Shown: piece after piece, positions 9,096 through 18,369 of the stretch
Numbering within the stretch: the stretch's first letter is position 1
Layout of the letters: the number at the start of each line of letters is the position of its first letter
Origin: Devosia sp. 2618
Lineage (GTDB): Bacteria; Pseudomonadota; Alphaproteobacteria; Rhizobiales; Devosiaceae
Assembly (NCBI RefSeq): GCF_040546815.1
Contig: NZ_JBEPOO010000001.1
Location: forward strand, 2,170,001-2,234,000
Reading direction: 5' to 3'
DNA: 64,000 bases
Program-made: the position numbers and the translations under genes
The notes under the pieces: generated by a model
The model's database searches: none
Told to the model about the DNA's origin: nothing
The model's input: only the letters and a program-made list of their open reading frames with translations

Positions 9096-9698
9096 ATGGC
9101 ATTCGAACTTCCCGCCCTGCCTTACGCCCATTCAGCGCTGGCCGAACGCGGCATGAGCCAGGAAACCCTGGAACTGCATCACGACAAGCATCACCAAGCC
9201 TATGTTACCGCACTCAATGGCTTCGTTGATAAGAACGTCGATCTTGCTGACAAGTCGCTGGAAGAGATCATCGCATTTGCCAATGGCAAGGCGGACCTCG
9301 CGCCTGTGTTCAACAATGCCGGTCAGCACTGGAACCACATCCATTTCTGGAACGCCCTATCGCCGAACGGCGGCAAGCTGGGTGGCAAGCTGGAAGCCAA
9401 GATCGTCAGCGACCTGGGCAGCGTCGATGCCTTCAAGGAGCAGTTCAAGACTGCAGCGACGACGCAGTTTGGCTCGGGTTGGGCATGGCTGGTGCTGGGC
9501 ACAGAAGGCAAGCTCAAGGTCACCAAGACGCCAAATGGCTCGAACCCACTGGCGACCGGCGAAGGCAAGCCGCTGCTGGGTCTCGATGTGTGGGAGCACA
9601 GCTATTACGTCGACTTCCGCAATCGCCGTCCAGACTACGTGACCAACTTCCTCGACAAGCTTGCGAACTATGAGTTTGCGGAAGCCAATCTGGGCTGA
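9096..9698 (+). CDS. sodB: Superoxide dismutase (Fe type)
   Basis: A 200-residue SOD that converts superoxide to oxygen and peroxide in the cytoplasm. Metal-ligand regions are LELHHDKHHQAYV (His), NNAGQHWNHIHFW (His) and DVWEHSYYVDF (Asp and His). The glutamine in NNAGQHWNH is the position that marks iron-type enzymes. A strong Shine-Dalgarno GAGGAG (9081-9086) sits 9 bp before the ATG, inside a small palindrome CTCCTGAGGAG. It faces away from the SufR-like regulator and ends in a clear terminator, so it is probably monocistronic. Manganese or cambialistic use cannot be excluded from sequence alone. Confidence 0.95.
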   Translation: MAFELPALPYAHSALAERGMSQETLELHHDKHHQAYVTALNGFVDKNVDLADKSLEEIIAFANGKADLAPVFNNAGQHWNHIHFWNALSPNGGKLGGKLEAKIVSDLGSVDAFKEQFKTAATTQFGSGWAWLVLGTEGKLKVTKTPNGSNPLATGEGKPLLGLDVWEHSYYVDFRNRRPDYVTNFLDKLANYEFAEANLG

Positions 9699-9709
9699 GC
9701 GCAATAGCT

Positions 9710-9743
9710 CCACCGCGCTCTGCCACAGGGCGCGGTGGTTTTC
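9710..9743 (+). terminator. Rho-independent terminator after sodB
   Basis: A nine-base-pair stem, CCACCGCGC at 9710-9718 pairing with GCGCGGTGG at 9730-9738, with an 11-base loop and a short TTTTC run. It lies 12 bp after the sodB stop and before fdxA. Confidence 0.75.
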
Positions 9744-9782
9744 GGGCTCAACTTGGTTGGCAGCTCTAGAAGAGACTTTTCG

Positions 9783-10121
9783 ATGACCTATGTCGTTACT
9801 GAAGACTGCATTGCCTGCAAGCATATGGATTGCGTGGAGGTTTGCCCCGTGGATTGCTTCTACGAAGGCGAGAACATGCTGGTCATCAATCCGGACGAGT
9901 GCATAGATTGTGGTGTGTGTGAACCTGAGTGTCCGATTGACGCCATCAAGCCGGATATGGAACGGGGCATTGAGCCTTGGATTGAGCTGAACCGCAAATA
10001 TGCGCGGCGCTGGCCGAATATCGTTGAAAAGGGAGCGCCGCCGGCCGATGCAAAGGCTATGGAAGGCGTGCCCAACAAGCTCCGCGACCTGTTTTCAGAA
10101 CAGCCCGGAGAAGGATCGTGA
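9783..10121 (+). CDS. fdxA: Seven-iron ferredoxin FdxA
   Basis: A 112-residue ferredoxin starting [20 protein letters not shown]. The cysteine sets [17 protein letters not shown] and [16 protein letters not shown] match the [3Fe-4S] plus [4Fe-4S] FdxA family of alphaproteobacteria, and the C-terminal tail is also conserved ([20 protein letters not shown]). It is an electron carrier; its partners are not certain. The open frame extends 16 codons upstream, but the family start is the ATG at 9783. The stop overlaps the GTG start of the flavin reductase gene (GTGA), which suggests an electron-transfer pairing. Confidence 0.95.
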   Translation: MTYVVTEDCIACKHMDCVEVCPVDCFYEGENMLVINPDECIDCGVCEPECPIDAIKPDMERGIEPWIELNRKYARRWPNIVEKGAPPADAKAMEGVPNKLRDLFSEQPGEGS

Positions 10122-10669
10122 ATAAGCTGATGGTCGACTTTGAACTGCCTGACACCCTGAAATTGCGCCCTGCGCGGCGCCCATTGGTAGGCAATGCCGA
10201 ATTCCGCGCGGCCATGTCGGCTATGGCATCGACTGTCAGTGTTGTAACCGCCAGACGCGGCGACGAGCGGATCGGGCGGACGGTCACCTCGATGCTGTCG
10301 CTATCGATGAACCCGCCGACGATTTTGATTTCGATCGACATCATGAGCCGGCTGGCCGATCTGATCGCCAAGACGGGTGGATTTTCGTTTGCTGTGCTGG
10401 CTGACGACCAGTCCCCAGTGGCCGATGCTTTTGCCGGCCGCGTCGAGGCGCCGGAGCGGTTCAACACCGGCAGTTGGGCCGAATGGCCGTCGGGACATCC
10501 GATGCTGCAGGGCGCGGTGACGACACTCGATTGCGACGTGATCGGCTCCATCGAAACGGGCACGCATGTGCTATTTGCCGGGGCTATCATTGAGGTGGAA
10601 ACAACGACAAGCCGCACCCCACTGGTGTGGCAGCGCCATCAATATCACGGCATCGGCGGGCTCGACTGA
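10118..10669 (+). CDS. Flavin reductase-like FMN-binding protein
   Basis: A 183-residue protein of the flavin reductase (FMN-binding split barrel) family. [20 protein letters not shown], then [20 protein letters not shown] and the late [15 protein letters not shown] are the usual conserved blocks. Such enzymes reduce FMN/FAD with NAD(P)H for oxygenases or other acceptors. The GTG start at 10118 overlaps the fdxA stop and follows GGAGAAGG; an ATG four codons on is an alternative. The specific partner oxygenase is not in the window. Coupling with fdxA is direct from the overlap; a joint function is inference. Confidence 0.8.
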   Translation: MNKLMVDFELPDTLKLRPARRPLVGNAEFRAAMSAMASTVSVVTARRGDERIGRTVTSMLSLSMNPPTILISIDIMSRLADLIAKTGGFSFAVLADDQSPVADAFAGRVEAPERFNTGSWAEWPSGHPMLQGAVTTLDCDVIGSIETGTHVLFAGAIIEVETTTSRTPLVWQRHQYHGIGGLD

Positions 10670-10761
10670 CAGACGGGAAACTGCCAAGCTGCCGCAGGTG
10701 ACTAGCCCTGCCTTGCAAGCCTCGGGCGGGGTTCGGCATTTTCCCGTTGAGGGAGGCACGA

Positions 10762-11040
10762 TTGCCCAAGTTCTACTTTCATTATCGTACCGATGACGAG
10801 CTGATTCCGGACGTGAACGGCAGCGATCTGCCGGACTTGGAAGCGGCCGAACACAATGCCGCTGCGCTCGCGAAGGCCATCGTCGAACAAGCCGCCAATA
10901 CGGGCGGCGATACGCGCGTACCGCGCTCCATTGAAATCACCGACGCGGCGGGCGAAGAGCTGCTCTATCTCGTGTTCTGGGCTGGGCCGAAGCTGGACGA
11001 TGGTCCGGCAACAGTGCTGGAGCCGACGACAGTTCACTAG
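10762..11040 (+). CDS. DUF6894-type small protein
   Basis: A 92-residue acidic protein, PKFYFHYRTDDELIPDVNGS, ending in a strand-rich segment SIEITDAAGEELLYLVFWAG. This pattern (FYFH...DxxG...LPDLEAAxxxA) matches small rhizobial proteins of the DUF6894 family; the function is unknown. The likely start is TTG 10762-10764, preceded by a strong GAGGGAGG at 10749-10756; an in-frame TTG at 10747 is less well placed. It lies 92 bp after the flavin reductase gene and may share its transcript. Confidence 0.7.
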   Translation: MPKFYFHYRTDDELIPDVNGSDLPDLEAAEHNAAALAKAIVEQAANTGGDTRVPRSIEITDAAGEELLYLVFWAGPKLDDGPATVLEPTTVH

Positions 11041-11050
11041 GCTGCGACTG

Positions 11051-11105
11051 GCACGCCCTCGTGGTTTGAGGCTCGTGAAGAACTCGCACCTCGCCATGAG
11101 GGCTA
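11051..11105. repeat. Dispersed palindromic repeat, family 1, single half
   Basis: A 55-bp copy running from GCACGCCCTCGTGG to GCCATGAGGGCTA. The same unit occurs as an inverted pair at 47243-47370 and 58892-59014 and as a degraded half at 62965-63006. It lies between the DUF6894 gene and a terminator. Confidence 0.8.
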
Positions 11106-11130
11106 ATGGGGCGTCACAGGAGAACACAGC

Positions 11131-11160
11131 AAAACGCCGACCCGAAGGCCGGCGTTTTTA
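11131..11160. terminator. Bidirectional terminator between DUF6894 gene and sbp
   Basis: AAAACGCCGACC and GGCCGGCGTTTTT form a stem around a CGAA loop. It has an A-run on one side and a T-run on the other, so it can serve both the rightward DUF6894 gene and the leftward sbp gene. Confidence 0.8.
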
Positions 11161-11181
11161 TCGTCTGGGAGGACGAAACTG

Positions 11182-12210
11182 TTAGCCGGGAGTGCCGGTG
11201 TAAATCTGGTCGAACACGCCGCCGTCACCGAAGAAGTGTGGCTGCGCTTCGCGCCAGCCGCCGAAGTCCTCGATGGTCACGAGATTGACCTTGCCGAAGC
11301 GGGCAATGTCTTCAGGATTGGCAGCAGCCGGGTTGGTTGGGCGGTAGTAGTGCTTGGCAGCGATAGCCTGCCCCTCATCGGAATAGAGATATTCAAGATA
11401 GGCCTCGGCCAGATCGCGGGTGCCCTTCTTGTCGACATTGCCGTCGACGATGGCGACTGGAGGCTCGGCCAGGATCGAGATCGATGGGGTGACGATATCG
11501 AAGGCGTCTGGACCGAGTTCTTCAAGGGCCAAGTAAGCTTCGTTTTCCCAAGCGAGCAGGACGTCGCCAATGCCGCGCTGCACGAATGTTGTGGTCGAGC
11601 CACGCGCGCCGGTATCGAGCACGGGTACGTGCTTGTAGAGATCGGTGACGAAAGCCTGCGCTGTTTCATCGGAGCCGCCGGGCTGTGCCTTTGCCCAGGC
11701 CCAGGCTGCCAGAAGGTTCCAGCGTGCGCCGCCGGAGGTCTTTGGATTTGGCGTGATCACTTCGACGCCGTCATGGACCAGATCACCCCAATCGGCGATT
11801 GCCTTTGGGTTGCCCTTGCGGACCAGGAAAACGATGGTCGAGGTATAGGGGGCGTTGTTGTTGGCAAAGGTGCCGCGCCAGTCGGGACGGATCAGCTTAT
11901 TGTCCGCATCGGAAATGGCGTTGATGTCGCTTTCGAGCGCCAGCGTCACGACGTCTGCTTCGAGTCCGTCGATGACAGTGCGGGCCTGAGCGCCGGAACC
12001 ACCATGGGTCACCTGAACGTCCACAGTTTCTTTTGTGGCATCCAGCCAGTGCTTGATGAAGGCGGCGTCAAAATCACGGTAGAGTTCGCGTGTCGGATCG
12101 TAGCTGACATTGATCAGCGTACGCTCCTGTGCGTGGGTGGTTACTGCAAAGCCGAGCGACAAGGACGCGGCAAGGGCAGTATAGGCCAGGAATTTGGTTG
12201 CGTTCTTCAT
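11182..12210 (-). CDS. sbp: Periplasmic sulfate-binding protein
   Basis: A 342-residue substrate-binding protein. The signal peptide, MKNATKFLAYTALAASLSLG, ends near ATTHAQ and is probably cleaved before ERTLINVSYDP. The family motifs VTHGGSGAQARTVIDGLEADVV, then SGGARWNLLAAWAWA and VLDTGARGSTTTFVQRG, are those of the Sbp/CysP sulfate/thiosulfate binders. It feeds CysTWA, whose genes lie 3.6 kb downstream on the same strand but behind a block of unrelated genes partly on the other strand. The ATG at 12210 is supported by GGGAGACAGAG just upstream. Confidence 0.93.
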   Translation of the reverse strand: MKNATKFLAYTALAASLSLGFAVTTHAQERTLINVSYDPTRELYRDFDAAFIKHWLDATKETVDVQVTHGGSGAQARTVIDGLEADVVTLALESDINAISDADNKLIRPDWRGTFANNNAPYTSTIVFLVRKGNPKAIADWGDLVHDGVEVITPNPKTSGGARWNLLAAWAWAKAQPGGSDETAQAFVTDLYKHVPVLDTGARGSTTTFVQRGIGDVLLAWENEAYLALEELGPDAFDIVTPSISILAEPPVAIVDGNVDKKGTRDLAEAYLEYLYSDEGQAIAAKHYYRPTNPAAANPEDIARFGKVNLVTIEDFGGWREAQPHFFGDGGVFDQIYTGTPG

Positions 12211-12513
12211 CTCTGTCTCCCGCTGAGATCGAATGATTAAAGACTACCAGAACGCTAGTGTATCTCAAGGCTTGGGCCTAGCGTCCGAAGGCTGTGCCGA
12301 GAAAACAGTTTGCTTGAATTTGAGCAAGGCGGGCAAAAAGATCGCTTCACATCGTCGTGGGCGGCGGCAAACGCAAATCCATTCCTAATCATTACCCGGT
12401 CAACAATGCCTCAAAGCCGTCACCAAGATAGAGCTTTAGGGTGATATCCCTGTTTGAGGGACGACACAGGCGATTTGCCTGCCTAGACTGGCTGAAGCGT
12501 TAGGAGACTTTGA
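12211..12513. other. Divergent promoter region of sbp and gdh
   Basis: A 303-bp non-coding gap. It must carry the promoters of sbp (leftward) and gdh (rightward). A TAGGAGA Shine-Dalgarno for gdh is at 12501-12507. I see no hairpin, riboswitch or small ORF that I can support. Confidence 0.5.
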
Positions 12514-15500
12514 ATGAACCAGGCATCATCGAACCGCCCATCCCTGCTGGGACGGGTTACCGAACTCGCGACGAGCGATGCGGGGTTTAGCTGGTTCCTG
12601 AAGGCTGCGGTGATGGCAACCGATCCCGAGGATCTGGCGCGTCAGGACCCGGCGGCGTTCGAAGCGATTCTGCGGCAATCATACGATCACCTGCTTGCCT
12701 ACTCGGGCGACAGCAGCAGACTGACGACCATTGAGCCTGCGCAGTCAGGCGATCCGCTGGTGATCGATATCATCTCGCCGGACATGCCGTTCATCGTCGA
12801 TAGCGCACTGGCGGCAGTGCGCGCGGGGGGCGGTTCGGTGCGCCTGTTCAGCCATCCGGTGGTGCGGGTCGACAATGGTGCTGTAAGCCCGACCAGCGGA
12901 CGTGCGCTGAGCATCCTGCATATTCACAGCGATCCTGTGGCGGACACTGAGGCGCTGGCGACCGAGCTCAAGGCGACGATGGCGGAAGTGACGGCGGCGG
13001 TGCGCGACTGGCAGCCGATGCTGGAACGGCTGCGGCGGTCGCTGGCGGCGCTCGAATCAAGCGAACTGGCCCAGCGTGACGAGCCGCTGAAGTTTCTCGA
13101 CTGGCTGATCGAGCACAATTTCACCTTCCTGGGGCTGCGCGAATACCACGTTGCTGGCGATGGTCTGGTGCCCGTCGATGGGAGCGGGCTCGGCATCATG
13201 CGCGACCCCGATTTCAAGGTGCTGCGCAGCGGCCCGAGCTTTGTGGAATCGACGCCACAGCATGCCGACTTCATGGCCTCGAACGAACCGCTGCTGGTGA
13301 CCAAGGCCAATGTGCGCAGCCGTGTGCATCGCCGCACCCACATGGATTATGTGGGCATCAAGACCTATGGCAGCGACGGTCAGGCCACGGGCGAACTGCG
13401 CATTGTCGGCCTCTTCACGGCGCAGGCCATGGCGACGCCCCATACCGATGTGCCGATTATCCGGCGCAAGATTGCGGCCGTAATGCGCAAGTCAGGCGTA
13501 GATCCGCTGGGCCATGACGGCCGGGCACTGCTGAGCGCTCTCGACAGCTATCCGCGCGACGAACTTTTCCAGATCGAAGTCGAGCAGCTGTTCGAATTCG
13601 CGACCGCGATTGCAGGGCTTTATGACCGGCCACGCGTGCGGGTTCTGCCGCGCATCGACCGGTTCGACAATTTCGTCTCTATTCTCGTCTACGTGCCGCG
13701 CGATCGCTATGACGGTGAAGCGCGGGCGCGCATCACGCGCTATCTAGCGCAAGCCTATGACGGACGCGTTTCGGCGTTTTATCCGCACTTCCCGGAAGGG
13801 GAACTGGTGCGGCTGCATGTGATTATCGGCCGCGTGGCGGGGCCAACCCCGCAGCCAAGCCGCGCAGAACTAGAAGCACGCGTAGATGCGCTTACCTCCA
13901 ATTTTGGCGATACGCTTTGGGCCACGGCCGAAGACCCAGCAGCGATCAGCGATTATCGCGGCGCGTTTTCGCCGGCCTATCAGTCGCGCAATACGGCGGC
14001 TGATGCGCATCTCGATATTGCGGCGCTGCGGCAGTTGGGCGACAGCGGCGAGATTGCCATTCGCCTGCGCGAGCGGACTGGGACAGACGGCGCGCTGGGG
14101 CTCAAATTCTACCACCGCGAAAGCGCTATTCCGCTGAGCGACCGCGTCCCAATGCTCGAAGCATTCGGCTTTCGAGTGATCGACGAGCGGACCTATACGA
14201 TTGTGCCGCGCGACGGCGTCGAGCGCTATTTGCACGACATGGTGCTGGAGCCGGCTGACGGCAGCAGTATCGACCTCGGCGCGCGCGGCGCGGCTATCGA
14301 AGCCGGGCTGCTGGCAGTCTGGAACCGCTTCGCCGAAAGCGATCAGCTCAATACGCTGGTGACGACCACGGCGCTCAACTGGAACGATGCGGCGCTGCTG
14401 CGGGCCCTGTCGCGCTATCTGCGGCAGATCGGAACGTCTTACTCGCAGCGCTATGTTGCGGCCGTACTGGTCAAACAGGCGGAGGCGGCATCGGCGCTGG
14501 TGGCGCTGTTTGATGCGCTGCATAACCCCAACGAGACCGAACCGGTTTCCCGTGCGGAAGCTGCGCGCGAACGGATCATGGTGGCGCTCGACGGCATGGC
14601 GTCGCTGGACGAAGACAAAATCGTTCGCCGCTTCCTCAATCTCATCGAAGCATCGGTGCGGACCAATGCGTTCCAGCGCGATGACGCTGGCAATCGCATG
14701 CCGGCGCTGGCCATCAAGTTCAACAGCCATCTGGTCGATGGCATGGCCGAGCCCCGCCCCTATCGCGAGATTTCGGTCTATTCGCCTCGCGTCGAAGGCG
14801 TGCATCTGCGCTTTGGCGCGATTGCGCGCGGCGGTTTGCGCTGGTCGGATCGACCTGAGGATTTCCGAACCGAGGTATTGGGGCTGGTCAAGGCTCAGCA
14901 GGTCAAGAATGCGGTGATCGTCCCGGTGGGCGCCAAGGGCGGCTTTGTGCCCAAATATCTGACGCCGGGGATGCCACGCGAAGCGATTCAAGCAGAGGGC
15001 GTCGCGGCCTACAAGATCTTCATCGGCTCGCTGCTCGATGTGACCGACAATCTGGTCGAGGGTGCCGTCGTGCCACCGCGCAATGTAGTGCGTCGTGATG
15101 GTGACGATCCTTACCTCGTGGTCGCGGCCGACAAGGGCACAGCAAGCTTTTCAGACACCGCCAATGGCATCGCCATTTCGCGTGGCTTCTGGCTGGGCGA
15201 CGCATTCGCCTCTGGCGGTTCGGCCGGTTATGACCACAAGGGCATGGGCATCACCGCGCGGGGCGGCTGGGAATCGGTCAAGCGCCACTTCCGCGAGATG
15301 GACCGCGACATTCAGAACGAGCCATTCACTGTGGCAGGCGTTGGCGACATGAGCGGCGACGTGTTCGGCAATGGCATGTTGCTGAGCCCGGAAATCCGGC
15401 TGGTGGCGGCATTCGACCACCGCGATATTTTCATCGATCCAAACCCGGACACCGTCACGGGCCTTGCCGAGCGGCAGCGGCTATTCGCCCTGCCCCGCTC

Positions 15501-17217
15501 CAGCTGGCAGGACTATGACAAGTCGTTGATTTCGACCGGCGGCGGCGTGTTCTCGCGCAGCCTTAAGTCCATTCCGCTAAGCAGCGAAATACGGGCGGCA
15601 CTGGGCATTACCGCCACTCACGCGACACCGACTGAGGTGATGACGGCCATCTTGAAGGCCGAAGTCGACCTGCTGTGGTTTGGCGGCATCGGGACCTATA
15701 TCCGCTCGAGTCTTGAAACGGACGCCGATGTTGGCGACCGCGCCAATGACGTGATCCGCATCGTCGGAGGCGACGTGCGGGCCAAGGTTGTGGGCGAAGG
15801 CGCCAATCTGGGCGTAACGCAACGCGGGCGCATCGAATACGCGCTCAAAGGCGGCCGCATCAATACCGACGCCATCGACAACTCGGCCGGCGTGAATTCG
15901 AGCGATCTCGAGGTCAACATCAAGATCGCGCTGGCGCCATTGCTGGCCGACGGGTCGCTGACGCTGGAAGCACGCAACGCGTTCCTGGTAACGATGACCG
16001 ATGAGGTCGCGGCACTGTGCCTGCGCAACAACTATCTACAGGGTCTGGCGATCTCGGTGGCGCAGCGGGCCGGGCTTGGCGCTCTCCCTGACCACCGCGA
16101 ACTGATCGAGCAGCTGGAACGCCGCGGCCTGCTGGACCGGCTGGTGGAATTCCTGCCCACCGATGTGGCGATGGATGTGCGCAGTGCTGGTGGCACCGCT
16201 TTGACCAGGCCCGAACTGGCCGTGATCCTCGCATACGCCAAGCTGACCCTTTACGCCGATCTGCTGGAGGGACCATCGATTGACGACGGTTATCTGGCCG
16301 GCGAGCTGTTCCGCTACTTCCCCGAAACGCTGCACACGACGTATCCCGATGCAGTCACCCATCACCGGCTGAAGCGTGAAGTGATCGCTACGGTGCTGGC
16401 AAACGCGCTGATCAACCGCGGTGGTCCGGCCTTTGTGACCGAACTGATGGCCGCAACCAGCGCCAGCCCAGGCGAGATTGCCCTGGCCTATTCGGCTACC
16501 CGCGACGTTTATGGCTTCACCGCGCTCAATGCGGCTATCGACGCGCTAGATGGTAAGGTGGCCGGCGAGGTGCAGCTTTCGCTCTATGCCGAAACGTCAG
16601 ACCTTTTGCGCCGGGAAACGCTGTGGTTCCTGCGCAATGCCGACGTGACCGAGGGGCTGGCAAGCCTTGTCGAGCGCCACGCGGCGGGCGTCGCCACGCT
16701 CAAGACATTGCTGCCGGGGGTCTTGCCTCCAGCGGCGCAGGACGAAATCGGCCAGCGCGTGACAGCGCTTGTCGAACAGGGTGTGCCCGAAGAGACCGCA
16801 CGAGCCATCGCCGAACTCAAGGTGCTGAGCTATGCCAGCGACATCGTGCTGGTCAGTGAGCGGCGCGGCGTTTCGGTGGCGGATGGCGCAGCGGCGTTCT
16901 TTGGCGTGTTCGCGGCGTTCACCCTGCTGCCAGTGATGGATCAGGGTCGTGCGATCCAGCCCACCGACCGGTTTGACAGGATGGCTTTGGACCGCGCATT
17001 GGCCAACGTGATGCGTGCCCAGCGCGATCTGACAGCGGATGCCCTCAAGTCCGGTGACGGCCCGGTTGCCGAGCGGCTGGACGCCTGGGCCGGCGCACAG
17101 AAGGCCGGGATCGAGCGGACGGCGGCGGCGGTAGTTGAGCTGACGCAGGGCACACTGACCGTATCTCGTCTGTCGGTCGCGGCAGGTCTTTTGGCCGATC
17201 TGGCACGCGAGGTCTGA
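12514..17217 (+). CDS. gdhB: NAD-specific glutamate dehydrogenase, large (180 kDa) type
   Basis: A 1567-residue enzyme of the very large bacterial NAD-GDH class, which oxidatively deaminates glutamate to 2-oxoglutarate and ammonia. The N-terminal half is regulatory (ACT-like segments, for example DMPFIVDSALAAVRAGGGSV). The catalytic core, from about residue 740, has the conserved RGGLRWSDRPEDFRTEVLGL, then KAQQVKNAVIVPVGAKGGFV with the catalytic lysine region, and KVVGEGANLGVTQRGRIEYA in the nucleotide-binding part. Full length for the class (about 1550-1620). It is preceded by TAGGAGA. It stands alone with its own promoter, divergent from sbp. The symbol follows usage for this class and is not unique. 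Confidence 0.93.
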   Translation: MNQASSNRPSLLGRVTELATSDAGFSWFLKAAVMATDPEDLARQDPAAFEAILRQSYDHLLAYSGDSSRLTTIEPAQSGDPLVIDIISPDMPFIVDSALAAVRAGGGSVRLFSHPVVRVDNGAVSPTSGRALSILHIHSDPVADTEALATELKATMAEVTAAVRDWQPMLERLRRSLAALESSELAQRDEPLKFLDWLIEHNFTFLGLREYHVAGDGLVPVDGSGLGIMRDPDFKVLRSGPSFVESTPQHADFMASNEPLLVTKANVRSRVHRRTHMDYVGIKTYGSDGQATGELRIVGLFTAQAMATPHTDVPIIRRKIAAVMRKSGVDPLGHDGRALLSALDSYPRDELFQIEVEQLFEFATAIAGLYDRPRVRVLPRIDRFDNFVSILVYVPRDRYDGEARARITRYLAQAYDGRVSAFYPHFPEGELVRLHVIIGRVAGPTPQPSRAELEARVDALTSNFGDTLWATAEDPAAISDYRGAFSPAYQSRNTAADAHLDIAALRQLGDSGEIAIRLRERTGTDGALGLKFYHRESAIPLSDRVPMLEAFGFRVIDERTYTIVPRDGVERYLHDMVLEPADGSSIDLGARGAAIEAGLLAVWNRFAESDQLNTLVTTTALNWNDAALLRALSRYLRQIGTSYSQRYVAAVLVKQAEAASALVALFDALHNPNETEPVSRAEAARERIMVALDGMASLDEDKIVRRFLNLIEASVRTNAFQRDDAGNRMPALAIKFNSHLVDGMAEPRPYREISVYSPRVEGVHLRFGAIARGGLRWSDRPEDFRTEVLGLVKAQQVKNAVIVPVGAKGGFVPKYLTPGMPREAIQAEGVAAYKIFIGSLLDVTDNLVEGAVVPPRNVVRRDGDDPYLVVAADKGTASFSDTANGIAISRGFWLGDAFASGGSAGYDHKGMGITARGGWESVKRHFREMDRDIQNEPFTVAGVGDMSGDVFGNGMLLSPEIRLVAAFDHRDIFIDPNPDTVTGLAERQRLFALPRSSWQDYDKSLISTGGGVFSRSLKSIPLSSEIRAALGITATHATPTEVMTAILKAEVDLLWFGGIGTYIRSSLETDADVGDRANDVIRIVGGDVRAKVVGEGANLGVTQRGRIEYALKGGRINTDAIDNSAGVNSSDLEVNIKIALAPLLADGSLTLEARNAFLVTMTDEVAALCLRNNYLQGLAISVAQRAGLGALPDHRELIEQLERRGLLDRLVEFLPTDVAMDVRSAGGTALTRPELAVILAYAKLTLYADLLEGPSIDDGYLAGELFRYFPETLHTTYPDAVTHHRLKREVIATVLANALINRGGPAFVTELMAATSASPGEIALAYSATRDVYGFTALNAAIDALDGKVAGEVQLSLYAETSDLLRRETLWFLRNADVTEGLASLVERHAAGVATLKTLLPGVLPPAAQDEIGQRVTALVEQGVPEETARAIAELKVLSYASDIVLVSERRGVSVADGAAAFFGVFAAFTLLPVMDQGRAIQPTDRFDRMALDRALANVMRAQRDLTADALKSGDGPVAERLDAWAGAQKAGIERTAAAVVELTQGTLTVSRLSVAAGLLADLAREV

Positions 17218-17306
17218 TTGGCGGCGAAGCACATCGAAAGTCGACCTTGAATGCGGGCTCAGGATGGTGAGACTAGGAGCACCCCTCCTCCTCACCAGAG
17301 TACCTG

Positions 17307-18257
17307 ATGACCACCACCCTTGCCGAATGGCTCGCCGCCCAGCCTGTCGACCAGAAGCTCGCGCGCGCAGTCGCCACCATGGCGGCTGCCAGTGCGGAAA
17401 TCGCGGCAGTGCTGCGCATTGCGCCAATCGAGGGCGAAACGGGGCTGGCCGGGCATACCAATGTGCAGGGCGAAGCGCAGAAGTTGCTCGACGTGATCTC
17501 AAACGACATTGTTTTGAATCACATAGGCCAGAATTCCGACATTTCGATTCTGGTGTCGGAAGAACTGGATGAGGCCGTTCACTTCGACAATGGCGGCGCA
17601 TTACTCGTGGCGACCGATCCGCTGGATGGATCTTCAAACCTCGACGTAAACGTTACTGTCGGCACGATCTTTTCCATTCTCGATGCGAGCAAGGGCCTGC
17701 TGCAGAAGGGCTCTGCCCAGCTGGCGGCCGGCTATGCCGCCTACGGTCCGTCGACCAGCTTCGTTCTGACCTTTGGCACTTCGGTTGCGGTCTTCACGCT
17801 CGACCAAAGCGACACCTTCGTTTTGACCAAGGACAAGGTGGCTGTGTCTCCTGCCTCTGGGGAATACGCCATCAACACGGCGCGCGAGCGGTTCTGGGAC
17901 GCGGCGACTAAGGGTTATGTCGACGAGAACGTGGCGGGCGAAACCGGTCTGGCCGGCAAACGCTACAATATGCGCTGGGTTGGCTCGATGGTGGCCGATA
18001 TTCACCGCATCCTGATGCGCGGCGGTATTTTCCTTTATCCGCTCGATAGCGAGACGCTGGAAAAAGGCGGCCGCTTGCGCCTGCTCTATGAAGGCAATCC
18101 AATGGCGCTGATCGTTACGGCAGCCGGTGGCAAGGCGACGACCGGGCGTAAGAATATTCTCGATATCCAGCCGACCGATATCCACCAACGCGTGCCGGTG
18201 GTGCTTGGATCATCCGAGGAAGTGACCCGCGTGGAAGCGTGGTACAAAAAGGCGTAA
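17307..18257 (+). CDS. fbp: Class 1 fructose-1,6-bisphosphatase
   Basis: A 316-residue cytoplasmic enzyme that removes the 1-phosphate of fructose-1,6-bisphosphate, the committed gluconeogenic step. Visible motifs are VSEELDEAV and the metal-binding DPLDGSSNLDVNVTVGTIFS (residues about 97-116), then NMRWVGSMVADIHRILMRGG and GRLRLLYEGNPMALI near the C-terminus. The length fits the family. It starts at ATG 17307, 89 bp after gdh, an arrangement that would couple amino-acid catabolism to gluconeogenesis if co-transcribed (inference). Confidence 0.95.
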   Translation: MTTTLAEWLAAQPVDQKLARAVATMAAASAEIAAVLRIAPIEGETGLAGHTNVQGEAQKLLDVISNDIVLNHIGQNSDISILVSEELDEAVHFDNGGALLVATDPLDGSSNLDVNVTVGTIFSILDASKGLLQKGSAQLAAGYAAYGPSTSFVLTFGTSVAVFTLDQSDTFVLTKDKVAVSPASGEYAINTARERFWDAATKGYVDENVAGETGLAGKRYNMRWVGSMVADIHRILMRGGIFLYPLDSETLEKGGRLRLLYEGNPMALIVTAAGGKATTGRKNILDIQPTDIHQRVPVVLGSSEEVTRVEAWYKKA

Positions 18258-18369
18258 CTGTCTGACTGCACTGCTGCCAACCGCGCAATATTGCAACGTT
18301 TCTACAGTCTAGATATAGCTCGTTATAGATGTTGAGCTGGCGCATCTGCTTCGCCGGCCGGGAGCTATC

